Origin: Petrolisthes cinctipes
Lineage: Eukaryota > Arthropoda > Malacostraca > Decapoda > Porcellanidae
Direction of reading: 5' to 3'
Length of the DNA stretch: 64,000 nucleotides
NCBI GenBank assembly: GCA_033782935.1
Contig: JAWQEG010001220.1
Coordinates: 744,001 to 808,000 of the forward strand
Below, in pieces: positions 23,036 through 36,996 of the stretch. Below the pieces are notes generated by a model. It was not told the origin of the DNA, ran no database searches, and saw only the letters and a list, made by a program, of their open reading frames with translations. Every line of letters starts with the position of its first letter. Positions within the stretch are counted from its first letter, which is position 1. Position numbers and translations under genes: made by a program.

Positions 23036-24898
23036 TGTACAGATCGCTTCTTGGACCCAAAAATATCGAATTTTCGGGTGTTTTGAGGTTAAATTTGGGA
23101 TATAAACGGGTACAGAAGATGCATGCACATATCGACTTTTGGGCACCTAAAAGATCGATTTTCAGTATGTTTTGAGCCTGTATTTTGAAAATACTCTAAC
23201 ACGGAGTAAGCATGTACAGTTCGCTTCTGGGACCCCAAAATATCGAATTTTCGGGTGTTTTGGGCCTGAATTTGAGATATCGACTTTGGGCACCTAAAAT
23301 ATCGATTTTTAGCATGTTTTGGGGCTATATTTTGAAAATATTCTTGCACTAAGTAGGCATCTACAGATCACTTCTGGGACCCCAAAATATCGAATTTTCG
23401 GGTGTTTTGAGCCTGAATTTGAGATATAAACGGGTACAGATGATGCATGCACATATCGACTTTGGACACTTAAAATATCGATTTTTAGCATGTTTTGAGC
23501 CTATATTTTGAAAAAATTCTAGCACTCAGTATGCATGTACAGATCGCTTCTGGGGTCCAAAAATATCGAATTTTAGGGTGTTTTGAGTCTGAATTTGAGA
23601 TATAAACGGGTACAGAAGATGCATGCACATATCGACTTTGGACACTTAAAATATCGATTTTTAGCATGTTTTGAGCCTATATTTTGAAAACATTCTAGCA
23701 CTGACTAGACATGTACAGATCGCTTCAAAGACCAAAAATTATCAAATTTTCGGGTGTTTTGAGGTTGAATTTGAGAAATAAACGAGTGCAGATGATGCAT
23801 ACACATGTTGACTTTGGGCACCTAAAATATCGATTTTCAGCATGTTTTGGGCCTGCATCTGAGTAGGCATGAACAGATCGCTTCTGGGACCAAAAAATTA
23901 CGAATTTTCGGGTGTTTGGAGCCTGAATTTGAGATATAAACGGGTACAGAAGATGCATTTACATATCGCCTTTTGGGCACCTAAAAGATCGATTTTCAGT
24001 ATGTTTTGAGCCTGTATTTTGAAAATACTCTAACACGGAGTAGGCATGTACAGTACGCTTCTGGGACCCCAAAATATCGAATTTTCGGGTGTTTTGAGCC
24101 TGAATTTGAGATATAAACGGGTACAGAAGATGCATGCACATATCGACTATGGACACTTAAAATATTGATTTTTAGCATGTTTTGAGCCTATATTTTGAAA
24201 ACATTCTAGCACTGAGTAGGCATGTACAGATCGCTTCTGGGACCCAAAAATATCGAATTTTCGGTGTTTTGAGGTTGAATTTGGGATATAAACGGGTGCA
24301 GAAGATGCATACACATGTTGACTTTGGTCACCTAAAATATCGATTTTCAGCTTGTTTTGGGCCTGTATTTTGATAAATACTCTAACACGGAGTAAGCAAG
24401 TACAGATCGCTTCTGGGACCCCAAAATATCGAATTTTCGGGTGTTTTGAGCCTGAATTTGAGATATAAACGGGTACAGAAGATGCATCCACTTATCGACT
24501 TTTGGGCACCTAAAAGATCGATTTTCAGTATGTTTTGGGCCTGTATATTGAAAATACTCTAACACGGAATAGGCATGTACAGATCGCTTCTGGGACCCAA
24601 AAATATCGAATTTTTGGGTGTTTTTGGCCTGAATTTGAGATATCGACTTTGGGCACCTAAAATATCGATTTTTAGCATGTTTTGGGCCAATATTTTGAAA
24701 ATATTCTAGCACTGAGTAGGCATGTACAGATCGCTTCTGGGACCCAAAAATATCGAATTTTCGGGAGTTTTGAGCCTGAATTTGAGATATAAACGGGTAC
24801 AGATGATGCATGCACATATAGACTTTGGACACTTAAAATATCGATTTTGAGCATGTTTTGGGCCTATATTTTGAAAAAATTCTAGCACTGAGTAGGCA
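23036..24898 (+). repeat. 11-mer higher-order repeat, tandem copy 1 (1,863 bp)
   Basis: Lengths are 177, 147, 176, 176, 158, 177, 176, 176, 177, 147 and 176 bp, which sum to 1,863. It carries the same diagnostic variants as 8,661-10,522. It differs from copy 2 at only a few positions, for example GACCAAAAATTATC near 23,730 and GAGAAATAAACG near 23,774. It is the clearest higher-order unit in the window. Confidence 0.95.
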
Positions 24899-26761
24899 TG
24901 TACAGATCGCTTCTTGGACCCAAAAATATCGAATTTTCGGGTGTTTTGAGGTTAAATTTGGGATATAAACGGGTACAGAAGATGCATGCACATATCGACT
25001 TTTGGGCACCTAAAAGATCGATTTTCAGTATGTTTTGAGCCTGTATTTTGAAAATACTCTAACACGGAGTAAGCATGTACAGTTCGCTTCTGGGACCCCA
25101 AAATATCGAATTTTCGGGTGTTTTGGGCCTGAATTTGAGATATCGACTTTGGGCACCTAAAATATCGATTTTTAGCATGTTTTGGGGCTATATTTTGAAA
25201 ATATTCTTGCACTAAGTAGGCATCTACAGATCACTTCTGGGACCCCAAAATATCGAATTTTCGGGTGTTTTGAGCCTGAATTTGAGATATAAACGGGTAC
25301 AGATGATGCATGCACATATCGACTTTGGACACTTAAAATATCGATTTTTAGCATGTTTTGAGCCTATATTTTGAAAAAATTCTAGCACTCAGTATGCATG
25401 TACAGATCGCTTCTGGGGTCCAAAAATATCGAATTTTAGGGTGTTTTGAGTCTGAATTTGAGATATAAACGGGTACAGAAGATGCATGCACATATCGACT
25501 TTGGACACTTAAAATATCGATTTTTAGCATGTTTTGAGCCTATATTTTGAAAACATTCTAGCACTGACTAGACATGTACAGATCGCTTCAAAGACCCAAA
25601 ATTATCAAATTTTCGGGTGTTTTGAGGTTGAATTTGAGATATAAACGAGTGCAGATGATGCATACACATGTTGACTTTGGGCACCTAAAATATCGATTTT
25701 CAGCATGTTTTGGGCCTGCATCTGAGTAGGCATGAACAGATCGCTTCTGGGACCAAAAAATTACGAATTTTCGGGTGTTTGGAGCCTGAATTTGAGATAT
25801 AAACGGGTACAGAAGATGCATTTACATATCGCCTTTTGGGCACCTAAAAGATCGATTTTCAGTATGTTTTGAGCCTGTATTTTGAAAATACTCTAACACG
25901 GAGTAGGCATGTACAGTACGCTTCTGGGACCCCAAAATATCGAATTTTCGGGTGTTTTGAGCCTGAATTTGAGATATAAACGGGTACAGAAGATGCATGC
26001 ACATATCGACTATGGACACTTAAAATATTGATTTTTAGCATGTTTTGAGCCTATATTTTGAAAACATTCTAGCACTGAGTAGGCATGTACAGATCGCTTC
26101 TGGGACCCAAAAATATCGAATTTTCGGTGTTTTGAGGTTGAATTTGGGATATAAACGGGTGCAGAAGATGCATACACATGTTGACTTTGGTCACCTAAAA
26201 TATCGATTTTCAGCTTGTTTTGGGCCTGTATTTTGATAAATACTCTAACACGGAGTAAGCAAGTACAGATCGCTTCTGGGACCCCAAAATATCGAATTTT
26301 CGGGTGTTTTGAGCCTGAATTTGAGATATAAACGGGTACAGAAGATGCATCCACTTATCGACTTTTGGGCACCTAAAAGATCGATTTTCAGTATGTTTTG
26401 GGCCTGTATATTGAAAATACTCTAACACGGAATAGGCATGTACAGATCGCTTCTGGGACCCAAAAATATCGAATTTTTGGGTGTTTTTGGCCTGAATTTG
26501 AGATATCGACTTTGGGCACCTAAAATATCGATTTTTAGCATGTTTTGGGCCAATATTTTGAAAATATTCTAGCACTGAGTTGGCATGTACAGATCGCTTC
26601 TGGGACCCAAAAATATCGAATTTTCGGGAGTTTTGAGCCTGAATTTGAGATATAAACGGGTACAGATGATGCATGCACATATAGACTTTGGACACTTAAA
26701 ATATCGATTTTGAGCATGTTTTGGGCCTATATTTTGAAAAAATTCTAGCACTGAGTAGGCA
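24899..26761 (+). repeat. 11-mer higher-order repeat, tandem copy 2 (1,863 bp)
   Basis: All eleven landmarks sit exactly 1,863 bp after those of copy 1, so there is no net indel between copies. Substitutions are few, for example GAGTTGGCATG at about 26,578 versus GAGTAGGCATG in copy 1. The near-identity implies a recent duplication. Confidence 0.95.
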
Positions 26762-28623
26762 TGTACAGATCGCTTCTTGGACCCAAAAATATCGAATTTT
26801 CGGGTGTTTTGAGGTTAAATTTGGGATATAAACGGGTACAGAAGATGCATGCACATATCGACTTTTGGGCACCTAAAAGATCGATTTTCAGTATGTTTTG
26901 AGCCTGTATTTTGAAAATACTCTAACACGGAGTAAGCATGTACAGTTCGCTTCTGGGACCCCAAAATATCGAATTTTCGGGTGTTTTGGGCCTGAATTTG
27001 AGATATCGACTTTGGGCACCTAAAATATCGATTTTTAGCATGTTTTGGGGCTATATTTTGAAAATATTCTTGCACTAAGTAGGCATCTACAGATCACTTC
27101 TGGGACCCCAAAATATCGAATTTTCGGGTGTTTTGAGCCTGAATTTGAGATATAAACGGGTACAGATGATGCATGCACATATCGACTTTGGACACTTAAA
27201 ATATCGATTTTTAGCATGTTTTGAGCCTATATTTTGAAAAAATTCTAGCACTCAGTATGCATGTACAGATCGCTTCTGGGGTCCAAAAATATCGAATTTT
27301 AGGGTGTTTTGAGTCTGAATTTGAGATATAAACGGGTACAGAAGATGCATGCACATATCGACTTTGGACACTTAAAATATCGATTTTTAGCATGTTTTGA
27401 GCCTATATTTTGAAAACATTCTAGCACTGACTAGACATGTACAGATCGCTTCAAAGACCCAAAATTATCAAATTTTCGGGTGTTTTGAGGTTGAATTTGA
27501 GATATAAACGAGTGCAGATGATGCATACACATGTTGACTTTGGGCACCTAAAATATCGATTTTCAGCATGTTTTGGGCCTGCATCTGAGTAGGCATGAAC
27601 AGATCGCTTCTGGGACCAAAAAATTACGAATTTTCGGGTGTTTGGAGCCTGAATTTGAGATATAAACGGGTACAGAAGATGCATTTACATATCGCCTTTT
27701 GGGCACCTAAAAGATCGATTTTCAGTATGTTTTGAGCCTGTATTTTGAAAATACTCTAACGCGGAGTAGGCATGTACAGTACGCTTCTGGGACCCCAAAA
27801 TATCGAATTTTCGGGTGTTTTGAGCCTGAATTTGAGATATAAACGGGTACAGAAGATGCATGCACATATCGACTATGGACACTTAAAATATTGATTTTTA
27901 GCATGTTTTGAGCCTATATTTTGAAAACATTCTAGCACTGAGTAGGCATGTACAGATCGCTTCTGGGACCCAAAAATATCGAATTTTCGGTGTTTTGAGG
28001 TTGAATTTGGGATATAAACGGGTGCAGAAGATGCATACACATGTTGACTTTGGTCACCTAAAATATCGATTTTCAGCTTGTTTTGGGCCTGTATTTTGAT
28101 GAATACTCTAACACGGAGTAAGCAAGTACAGATCGCTTCTGGGACCCCAAAATATCGAATTTTCGGGTGTTTTGAGCCTGAATTTGAGATATAAACGGGT
28201 ACAGAAGATGCATCCACTTATCGACTTTTGGGCACCTAAAAGATCGATTTTCAGTATGTTTTGGGCCTGTATATTGAAAATACTCTAACACGGAATAGGC
28301 ATGTACAGATCGCTTCTGGGACCCAAAAATATCGAATTTTTGGGTGTTTTTGGCCTGAATTTGAGATATCGACTTTGGGCACCTAAAATATCGATTTTTA
28401 GCATGTTTTGGGCCTATATTTTGAAAATATTCTAGCACTGAGTAGGCATGTACAGATCGCTTCTGGGACCCAAAAATATCGAATTTTCGGGAGTTTTGAG
28501 CCTGAATTTGAGATATAAACGGGTAAGAAGATGCATGCACATATTGACTTTAGGCACCTAAAATATCGATTTTCAGCATGTTTTGGGCCTGTATTTTGAA
28601 AATACTCTAACTAGAAGTAGGCA
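26762..28623 (+). repeat. 11-mer higher-order repeat, tandem copy 3 (1,862 bp)
   Basis: The first ten monomers match copies 1 and 2. The eleventh, from about 28,523, switches to the version found at 10,348-10,522 (GGGTAAGAAG, TTTAGGCACC, TAACTAGAAGTAGG). The array then continues as the 3' flank of the isolated 11-mer for another 2.7 kb. This junction ties the tandem triplet to the 18,101-bp-spaced duplication. Confidence 0.93.
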
Positions 28624-31370
28624 TGTACAGATCGCTTTTGGGACCCAAAAATATCGAATTTTCGAGTGTTTTGAAGCTGAATTTGAGATATAAACGGGTA
28701 CAGAAGATGCATGCACATATCGACTTTGGACACTTAAAATATCGCTTTTTAGCATGTTTTGAGCCTATATTTTGAAAACATTCTAGCACTGAGCAGATAT
28801 GTACAGATCGCTTCTGGCACCAAAAATTATCAAATTTTCGGGTGTTTTGAGGTTGAATTTGAGATATAAACGACTGCAGAAGATGTATACACATGTTGAC
28901 TTTGGGCACCTAAAATATCGATTTTCAGCATGTTTTGGGCCTGCATCTGAGTAGGCATGTACAGATCGCTTCTGGGACCCCAAAATATCGAATTTTCGGG
29001 TGTTTGGAGCCTGAATTTGAGATATAAACGGGTACAGAAGATGCATGCACAAATCGACTTTTGGGCACCTAAAAGATCGATTTTCAGTATGTTTTGGGCC
29101 TGTATTTTGAAAAAACTCTAACACGGAATAGGCATGTACAGTTCGTTTCTGGGACCCCAAAATATCGAATTTTCGGGTGTTTTGGGCCTGAATTTGAAAT
29201 ATCGACTTTGGGCACCTAAAATATCGATTTTTAGCATGTTTTGAGCCTATATTTTGAAAATATTCTAGCACTGAGTAGGCATGTACAGATCGCTTCTGGG
29301 ACCCCACAATATCGAGTTTTCGGGTGTTTTGAGCCTGAATTTGAGATATAAACGGGTACAGAAGATGCATGCACATATCGACTTTGGACACTTAAAATAT
29401 CGATTTTGAGCATGTTTTACACCTATAATTTGAAAACATTCTAGCACTGACTAGACATGTACAGATCGCATCTGGGACCCAAAATTATCGAATTTTTGGG
29501 TGTTTTGAGGTTGAATTTGAGATATAAACGAGTGCAGAAGATGCATACACATGTTCAATTTGGGTACCTAAAATATGGATTTTTAGCATGTTTTGGGCCT
29601 GCATCTGAGTAGGCATGTACAGATCGCTTCTGGGACCCCAAAATATCGAATTTTCGGGTGTTAGGAGCCTGAATTTGAGATATATACGGGTACAGAAGAT
29701 GCATGCACATATCGACTTTTGGGCACCTAAAAGATCGATTTTCAGTATGTTTTATGCCTGTATTTTGAAAATACTCTAACACTGAGTAGGCATGTACAGT
29801 TCGCTTCTGGGACCCCAAAATATCGAATTTTAGGGTGTTTTGGGCCTGAATTTTAAATATCGACTTTGGGCACCTAAAATATCGAATTTTAGCATGTTTT
29901 GGGCCTATATTTTGAAAATATTCTAGCACTAAGTAGGCATGAACAGATCACTTCTGGGACCCCAAAATATCGAATTTTCGGGTGTTTTGAGCCTGAATTT
30001 GAGATATAAACGGGTACAGATGATGCATGCACATATCGACTTTGGACACTTAAAATATTGATTTTTAGCATGTTTTGAGCCTATATTTTGAAAATATTCT
30101 AGCACTGAGTAGGCATGTACAGATCGCTTCTCGGACCCAAAAATATCGAATTTTCGAGTGTTTTGAGGTTAAATTTGGGATATAAACGGGTAAAGAAGAT
30201 GCATTTACATATCGACTTTGGGGCACCTAAAAGAGCGATTTTCAGTATGTTTTGAGCCTGTATTTTAAAAATACTCTAACACGGAGTAGGCATGTACAGA
30301 TCGCTTCTGGGACCCAAAAATATCGAATTTTCGGGTGTTTTGAGCCTGAATTTGAGATATAAACGGGTACAGATGATGCATGCACATATCGACTTTGGAC
30401 ACTTAAAATATCGCTTTTTAGCATGTTTTGAGCCTATATTTTGTAAACATTCTAGCACTGACTAGACATGTACAGATCGCTTCTGGGACCCAAAATTATC
30501 GAATTTTCGGGTGTTTTGAGGTTGAATTTGAGATATAAACGAGTGCAGAAGATGCATACACATGTTCAATTTGTGTACCTAGAATATCGATTTTTAGCAT
30601 GTTTTGGGCCTGCATTTGAGTAGGCATGTACAGATTGCTTTTGGGACCCCAAAATATCGAATTTTCGGGTGTTTGGAGCCTGAACTTGTGATATAAATGG
30701 GTACAGAAGATGCATGCACATATCGACTTTTGGGCACCTAAAAGATCGATTTTCAGTATGTTTTGGGCCTCTATTTTGAAAATACTCTAACACGGAGTAG
30801 GCATGTACAGTTCGCTTCTGGGACCCCAAAATATCGAATTTTAGGGTGTTTTGGGCCTGAATTTGAGATATCGACTTTGGGCACCTAAAATATCGATTTT
30901 AAGCATGTTTTGGGGCTATATTTTGAAAATATTCTAGCACTAAGTAGGCATGTACAGATCACTTCTGGGACCCCAAAATATCGAATTTTCGGGTGTTTTG
31001 AGCCTGAATTTGAGATATAAACGGGTACAGATGATGCATGCACATATCGACTTTGGACACTTAAAATATCGATTTTTAGCATGTTTTAAGCTTATATTTT
31101 GAAAAAATTCTTGCACTGAGTAGGCATGTACAAATCGCTTCTGGGACCCCAAAATATCGAATTTTAGGGTGTTTTGAGGTAAAATTTGGGATATAAACGG
31201 GTACAGAAGATGCATTTACATATCGACTTTTGGGCACCTAAAAGATCGATTTTCAGTATGTTTTGAGCCTGTATTTTGAAAATACTCTAACACGGAGTAG
31301 GCATGTACAGTTCGCTTCTGGGACCCCAAAATATCGAATTTTCGGGTGTTTTGAGCCTGAATTTGAGATA
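28624..31370 (+). repeat. Second copy of the 11-mer 3' flank
   Basis: Sixteen consecutive landmarks from 28,799 to 31,303 equal those at 10,698-13,202 plus 18,101. Shared private variants include GACTGCAGAAGATG, GTGTTAGGAGCCTG with ATATATACGGG, and TTCTCGGACCC. The small differences are substitutions. Similarity ends within the monomer after 31,303, which here is a normal L and in the other copy is the chimeric S. Confidence 0.9.
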
Positions 31371-34300
31371 TAAACGGGTACAAAAGATGCATGCACATAT
31401 CGACTTTGGACACTTAAAATATCGATTTTTAGCATGTTTTGAGCCTATATTTTGAAAACATTCTAGCACTGACTATACATGTACAGATCGCTTCTGGGAC
31501 CCAAAATTATCGAATTTTCTGGTGTTTTCAGGTTGAATTTGAGATATAAACGAGTGCAGATGATGCATACACATGTTCAATTTGGGCACCTAAAATATCG
31601 ATTTTGAGCAAGTTTTGGGACTGAATCTGAGTAGGCATGTACAGATCGCTTCTGGGATCCCAAAATATCGAATTTTCGGGTGTTTTGAGACTGAATTCGA
31701 GATATAAACGGGTACAGAAGATGCATCCACATATCGACTTTTAGGCACCTAACAGATCGATTTTCAGCATGTTTTGAGCCTGTATTTTGAAAAAACTCTA
31801 ACACGGAGTAGGCATGTACAGTTCGCTTCTGGGACCCAAAAATATCGAGTTTTTGGGTGTTTGGGACCTGAATTTGAGATATCGTCTTTGGGCACCTAAA
31901 ATATCGATTTTTAGCATGTTTTGGGCCTATATTTTGAAAATATTCTAGCACTGAGTAGGCATGTACAGATCGCTTCTGGGACCCCAAAATATCGAATTTT
32001 CGGGTGTTTGGAGCCTGAATTTGAGATATAAACAGGTACAGAAGATGCATGCACATATCGACTTTTGGGCACCTAAAAGATCGATTTTCAGTATGTTTTG
32101 GGCCTGTATTTTGAAAATACTCTAACACGGAGTAGGCAAGTACAGTTCGCTTCTGGGACCCCAAAATATCGAATTTTAGGGTGTTTTGGGCCTGAATTTA
32201 AGATATCGACTTTGGGCACCAAAAATATCGATTTTTAGCATGTTTTGGGCCTATATTTTGAAAATATTCTAGCACTAAGTAGGCATGTACAGATCACTTC
32301 TGGGACCCCAAAATATCGAATTTTCGGGTGTTTTGAGCCTGAATTTGAGATATAAACGGGTACAGATGATGCATGCACATATCGACTTTGGACACTTAAA
32401 ATATCGATTTTTAGCATGTTTTGAGCCTATATTTTGACAAAATTCTAGCACTGAGTAGGCATGTACAGATCGCTTCTGGGACCCCAAAATATCGAATTTT
32501 CGGGTGTTTTGAGGTTAAATTTGGGATATAAACGGGTACAGAAGATGCATTTACATATCGACTTTTGGGCACCTAAAAGATCGATTTTCAGTATGTTTTG
32601 AGCCTGTATTTTGAAAATACTCTAACACGGAGTAGGCATGTACAGTTCGCTTCTGGGACCCCAAAATATCGAATTTTCAGGTGTTTTGGGCTTGAATTTG
32701 AAATATCGACTTTAGGCACCTAAAATATCGATTTTTAGCATGTTTTGGGCCTATATTTTGAAAATATTCTAGCACTGAGTAGGCATGTACAGATCGCTTC
32801 TGGGACCCCAAAATATCGAATTTTCGGGTGTTTTGAGCCTGAATTTGAGATATAAACGGGTACAGAAGATGCATGCACATATCGACTTTTGGGCACCTAA
32901 AATATCGATTTAGAGCATGTTTTGGGTCTGTATCTTGAAAACATTCTAACTAGGAGTAGGGATGTACAGATCGCTTCTAGGACCCGAAAATATCGAATTT
33001 TCGGGTGTTTTGAGCTTGAATTTGAGATTTAAACGGGTACAGAAGATGCATGCACATATTGACTTTGGGCACCTAAAATATCAATTTTCAGCATGTTTTG
33101 GGCCTGTATTTTGAAAATACTCTAACTAGGAGTAAGCATGTACAGATCGCTTGCTTCTGGGACCCAAAAATATCGAATTTTCGGGTGTTTTGAGCCTGAA
33201 TTTGTGATATAAACGGGTACAAAAGATGCATGCACATATCGACTTTGGACACTTAAAATATCGATTTTTAGCATGTTTTGAGCCTATATTTTGAAAACAT
33301 TCTAGCACTGACTAGACATGTACAGATCGCTTCTGGGACCCAAAATTATCGAATTTTCTGGAGTTTTGAGGTTGAATTTGAGATATAAACGAGTGCAGAT
33401 GATGCATACACATGTTCAATTCGGGTACCTAAAATATCGATTTTTAGCATGTTTTAGGCCTGCATCAGAGTAGGCATGTACAGATCGCTTCTGGTATCCC
33501 AAAATATCGAATTTTCGGGTGTTTTGAGCCTGAATTTGAGATATAAACGGGTACAGAATATGCATTTACATATCGACTTTTGTTCACCTAAAAGATCAAT
33601 TTTCAGTATGTTTTGAGCCTGTATTTTGAAAATACTCTAACACGGAGTAGGCATGTAAAGTTCGCTTCTGGGACCCCAAAATATCGAATTTTCGGGTGTT
33701 TTGGGCCTGAATTTGAGATATCGACTTTGGGCACCTAAAATATCGATTTTTAGCATGTTTTGGGCCTATATTTTGAAAATATTCTAGCACTAAGTAGGCA
33801 TGTACAGATCACTTCTGGGACCCGAAAATATCGAATTTTCGGGTGTTTTGAGCCTGAATTTGAGATATAAACGGGTACACAAGATGCTATCACTTATCGA
33901 CTTTTGGGCACCTAAAATATCGATTTTGAGCATGTTTTGGGTCTGTATCTTGAAAACATTCTAACTAGGAGTAGGGATGTACAGATCGCTTCTGGGACCA
34001 AAAAATACCGAATTTTCGGGTGTTTTGAGCCTGAATTTGAGATATAAACGGGAACAGAAGATGCATGCACATATCGACTTTGGACACTTAAAATATCGAT
34101 TTTTAGCATGTTTTGGGCCTGTATTTCGAAAACATTCTAGCACTGAGTAGGCATGTACTGATTGCTTCTGGGACTCCAAAATATCGAGTTTTTGGGTGTT
34201 TTGGGCCTGAATTTGAGATATCGTCTTTGGGCACCTAAAATATCGATTTTTACCATGTTTTGGGCCTATATTTTGAAAACATTCTAGCACTGAGTAGGCA

Positions 34301-35497
34301 TGTACAGATCGCTTCTGGGACCCCAAAATATCGAATTTTCGGGTGTTTTGAGCCTGAATTTGAGATATAAATGGGTACAGAAGATGTATGCACATATCGA
34401 CTTTGGACACTTAAAATATCGATTTTTAGCATGTTTTGAGCCTATATTTTGAAATCATTCTAGAAGTGAGTAGACATGTACAGATCGCTTCTGGGACCCA
34501 AAATTATCAAATTTTCGGGTGTTTTGAGGTTGAATTTGAGATATAAACGAGTGCAGAAGATGCATACACATGTTGACTTTGGGAACCTAAAATATCGATT
34601 TTGAGCAAGTTTTGGGCCTGCATCTGAGTAGGCATGTACAGATCGCTTCTGGGACCCCAAAATATCGAATTTTCGGGTGTTTTGAGCCTGAATTTGAGAT
34701 ATAAACGGGTACAGAAGATGCATGCACATATCGACTTTTGGGCACCTAAAATATCAATTTAGAGCATGTTTTGGGTCCGTATCATAAAAACATTCTAACT
34801 AGGAGTAGGGATGTACAGATCGCTTCTAGGACCCAAAAATACCGAATTTTCGGGTGTTTTGAGCCTGAATTTGAGATATAAACGGGTACAGAAGATGCAT
34901 GCACATATTGACTTTGGGCACCTAAAATATCGATTTTCAGCATGTTTTGGGCCTGTATTTTGAAAATACTCTAACTAGGAGTAGGCATGTACAGATCGCT
35001 TCTGGGACCCAAAAATATCGAATTTTCGGGTGTTTTGAGCCTGAATTTGAGATATAAACGGGTACAGAAGATGCATGCACATATCGACTTTGGGCACCTA
35101 AAATATCGATTTTCAGCATGTTTTGGGCCTATATTTTGAAAACATTCTAGCACTGACTAGACATGTACAGATCGCTTCTGGGACCCAAAATTATCGAATT
35201 TTTGGGTGTTTTGAGGTTGAATTTGAGATATAAACGAGTGCAGAAGATGAATACACATGTTAAATTTGGGTACCTAAAATATCGATTTTTTGCATGTTTT
35301 GGGCCTGCATCTGAGTAGGCATGTACAGATCGCTTCTGCAACCCCAAAATATCGAATTTTCGGGTGTTTGGAGCCTGAATTTGAGATATAAACGGGTACA
35401 GAAGATGCATGCACATATCGACACTTGGGAAACTAAAATATCGATTTTCAGTATGTTTTGGGCCTGTATTTTGAAAATACTCTAACACGGAGTAGGC
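31371..35497 (+). repeat. Mixed satellite monomers without a clear higher-order unit
   Basis: About 24 monomers with the usual L, S and C classes. C monomers end at 31,637, 33,476, 34,634 and 35,321, and S monomers at 31,961, 32,285, 32,785, 33,800 and 34,300. I saw no exact tandem multi-monomer copy. No gene, transposon or unique sequence is present. Confidence 0.88.
33149..33156 (+). other. 4-bp tandem duplication (GCTTGCTT)
   Basis: CAGATCGCTTGCTTCTGGG replaces the usual CAGATCGCTTCTGGG. It makes this monomer 180 bp, the longest spacing I measured. A simple replication-slippage event that looks private to this copy. Confidence 0.9.
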
Positions 35498-36996
35498 ATG
35501 TACAGTTCACTTCTGGGACCCCAAAATATCGAATTTTAGGTTGTTTTGGGCCTGAATTTGAGATATCGACATTGGGCACCTAAAATATCGATTTTTAGCA
35601 TGTTTTGAGCCTATATTTTTAAAATATTCTAGCACTAAGTAGGCATGTACAGATCACTTCTGGGACCCCAAAATATCGAATTTTCGCGTGGTTTGAGCCT
35701 GAATTTGAGATATAAACGGGTACAGATGATGCATGCACATATCGACTTTGGACACTTAAAATATCGATTTTTAGCATGTTTTGAGCCTATATTTTGAAAA
35801 AATTCTAGCACTGAGTAGGCATGTACAGATCGCTTCTGGGACCAACAAATATCGAATTTTCGGGGGTTTTGAGGTTAAATTTGGGATATAAACGGGTACA
35901 GAAGATGCATTTACATATCGACTTTTGGGCACCTAAAAGATCGTTTTTCAGTATGTTTTGAGCCTGTATTTTGAAAATACTCTAACACGGAGTAGGCATG
36001 TACAGTTCGCTTCTGGGACAACAAAATATCGAATTTTCGGGTGTTTTGGGCCTGAATTTGAGATATCGACTTTGGGGACCTAAAATATCGATTTTTAGCA
36101 TGTTTTGGGCCTATATTTTGAAAATATTCTGGCACTAAGTAGGCATGTACAGATCACTTCTGGGACCCCAAAATATCGAATTTTCGGGTGTTTTGAGCCT
36201 GAATTTGAGATGTAATCGGGTACAGATGATGGATGCACATATCGACTTTGGACACCTAAAATATCGATTTGTAGCATGTTTTGAGCCTATATTTTGAAAA
36301 AATTCTAGCACTGAGTAGGCATGTACAGATCGCTTCTGGGACCCAAAAATATTGAGTTTCGGGTGTTTTGAGGTTGAATTTGGGATATAAACGGGTGCAA
36401 AAGATGCATACACATGTTGACTTTGGTCACCTAAAATTTCGATATTCAGCTTGTTTTGGGCCTGTATTTTGAAAATACTCTAACACGGAGTAAGCAAGTA
36501 CAGATCGCTTCTGGGACTCCAAAATATCGAATTTTCGGGTGTTTTGAGCCTGAATTTGAGATATAAACGGGTACAGAAGATGCATCCACATATCGACTTT
36601 TAGGCACCTAAAAGATCGATTTTCAGCATGTTTTGGGCCTGTATTTTGAAAATACTCTAACACGGAGTAGGCATGTACAGTTCGCTTCTGGGACCCCAAA
36701 ATATCGAGTTTTCGGGTGTTTTGGGCCTGAATTTGAGATATCGACTTTGGGGACCTAAAATATCGATTTTTAGCATGTTTTGGGCCTATATTTTGAAAAT
36801 ATTCTAGCACGAAGTATGCATGTTCAGATCACTTCTGGGACCCCAAAATATCGAATTTTCGGGTGTTTTGAGCCTGAATTTGAGATATAAACGGGTACAG
36901 AAGATGCATTAACATATCGACTTTTGGGCACTTAAAATATCGATTTTGAGCATGTTTTGGGTCTGTATCTTGAAAACATTCTAACTTGGAGTAGGG
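35498..36996 (+). repeat. 9-mer higher-order repeat, copy 1 (1,499 bp)
   Basis: Monomer lengths between the 35,498 and 36,997 landmarks are 147, 176, 177, 147, 176, 175, 177, 147 and 177, summing to 1,499. Diagnostic variants are AGTTCACTTCTGGG, TTTTAGGTTGTTTTGGG, GGGACCAACAAATATCG, GATGTAATCGGGTAC and AATATTGAGTTTCGGG. The last S-L pair (about 36,680-36,996) instead resembles about 38,700-39,000. Confidence 0.9.

Noticed and set aside
24182..24373. Plus-strand 63-codon open frames recurring at 1,863-bp intervals
   Set aside because: They recur only because the 11-mer repeats. They begin and end inside monomers and show no codon-level signature.
28783..29391. Minus-strand open frame of about 202 codons as a repeat protein gene
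   Set aside because: It is one of many frames created by stop-poor monomers with lengths divisible by three. It has no stable start, no constant length between duplicated blocks, and the same motifs appear in other frames.
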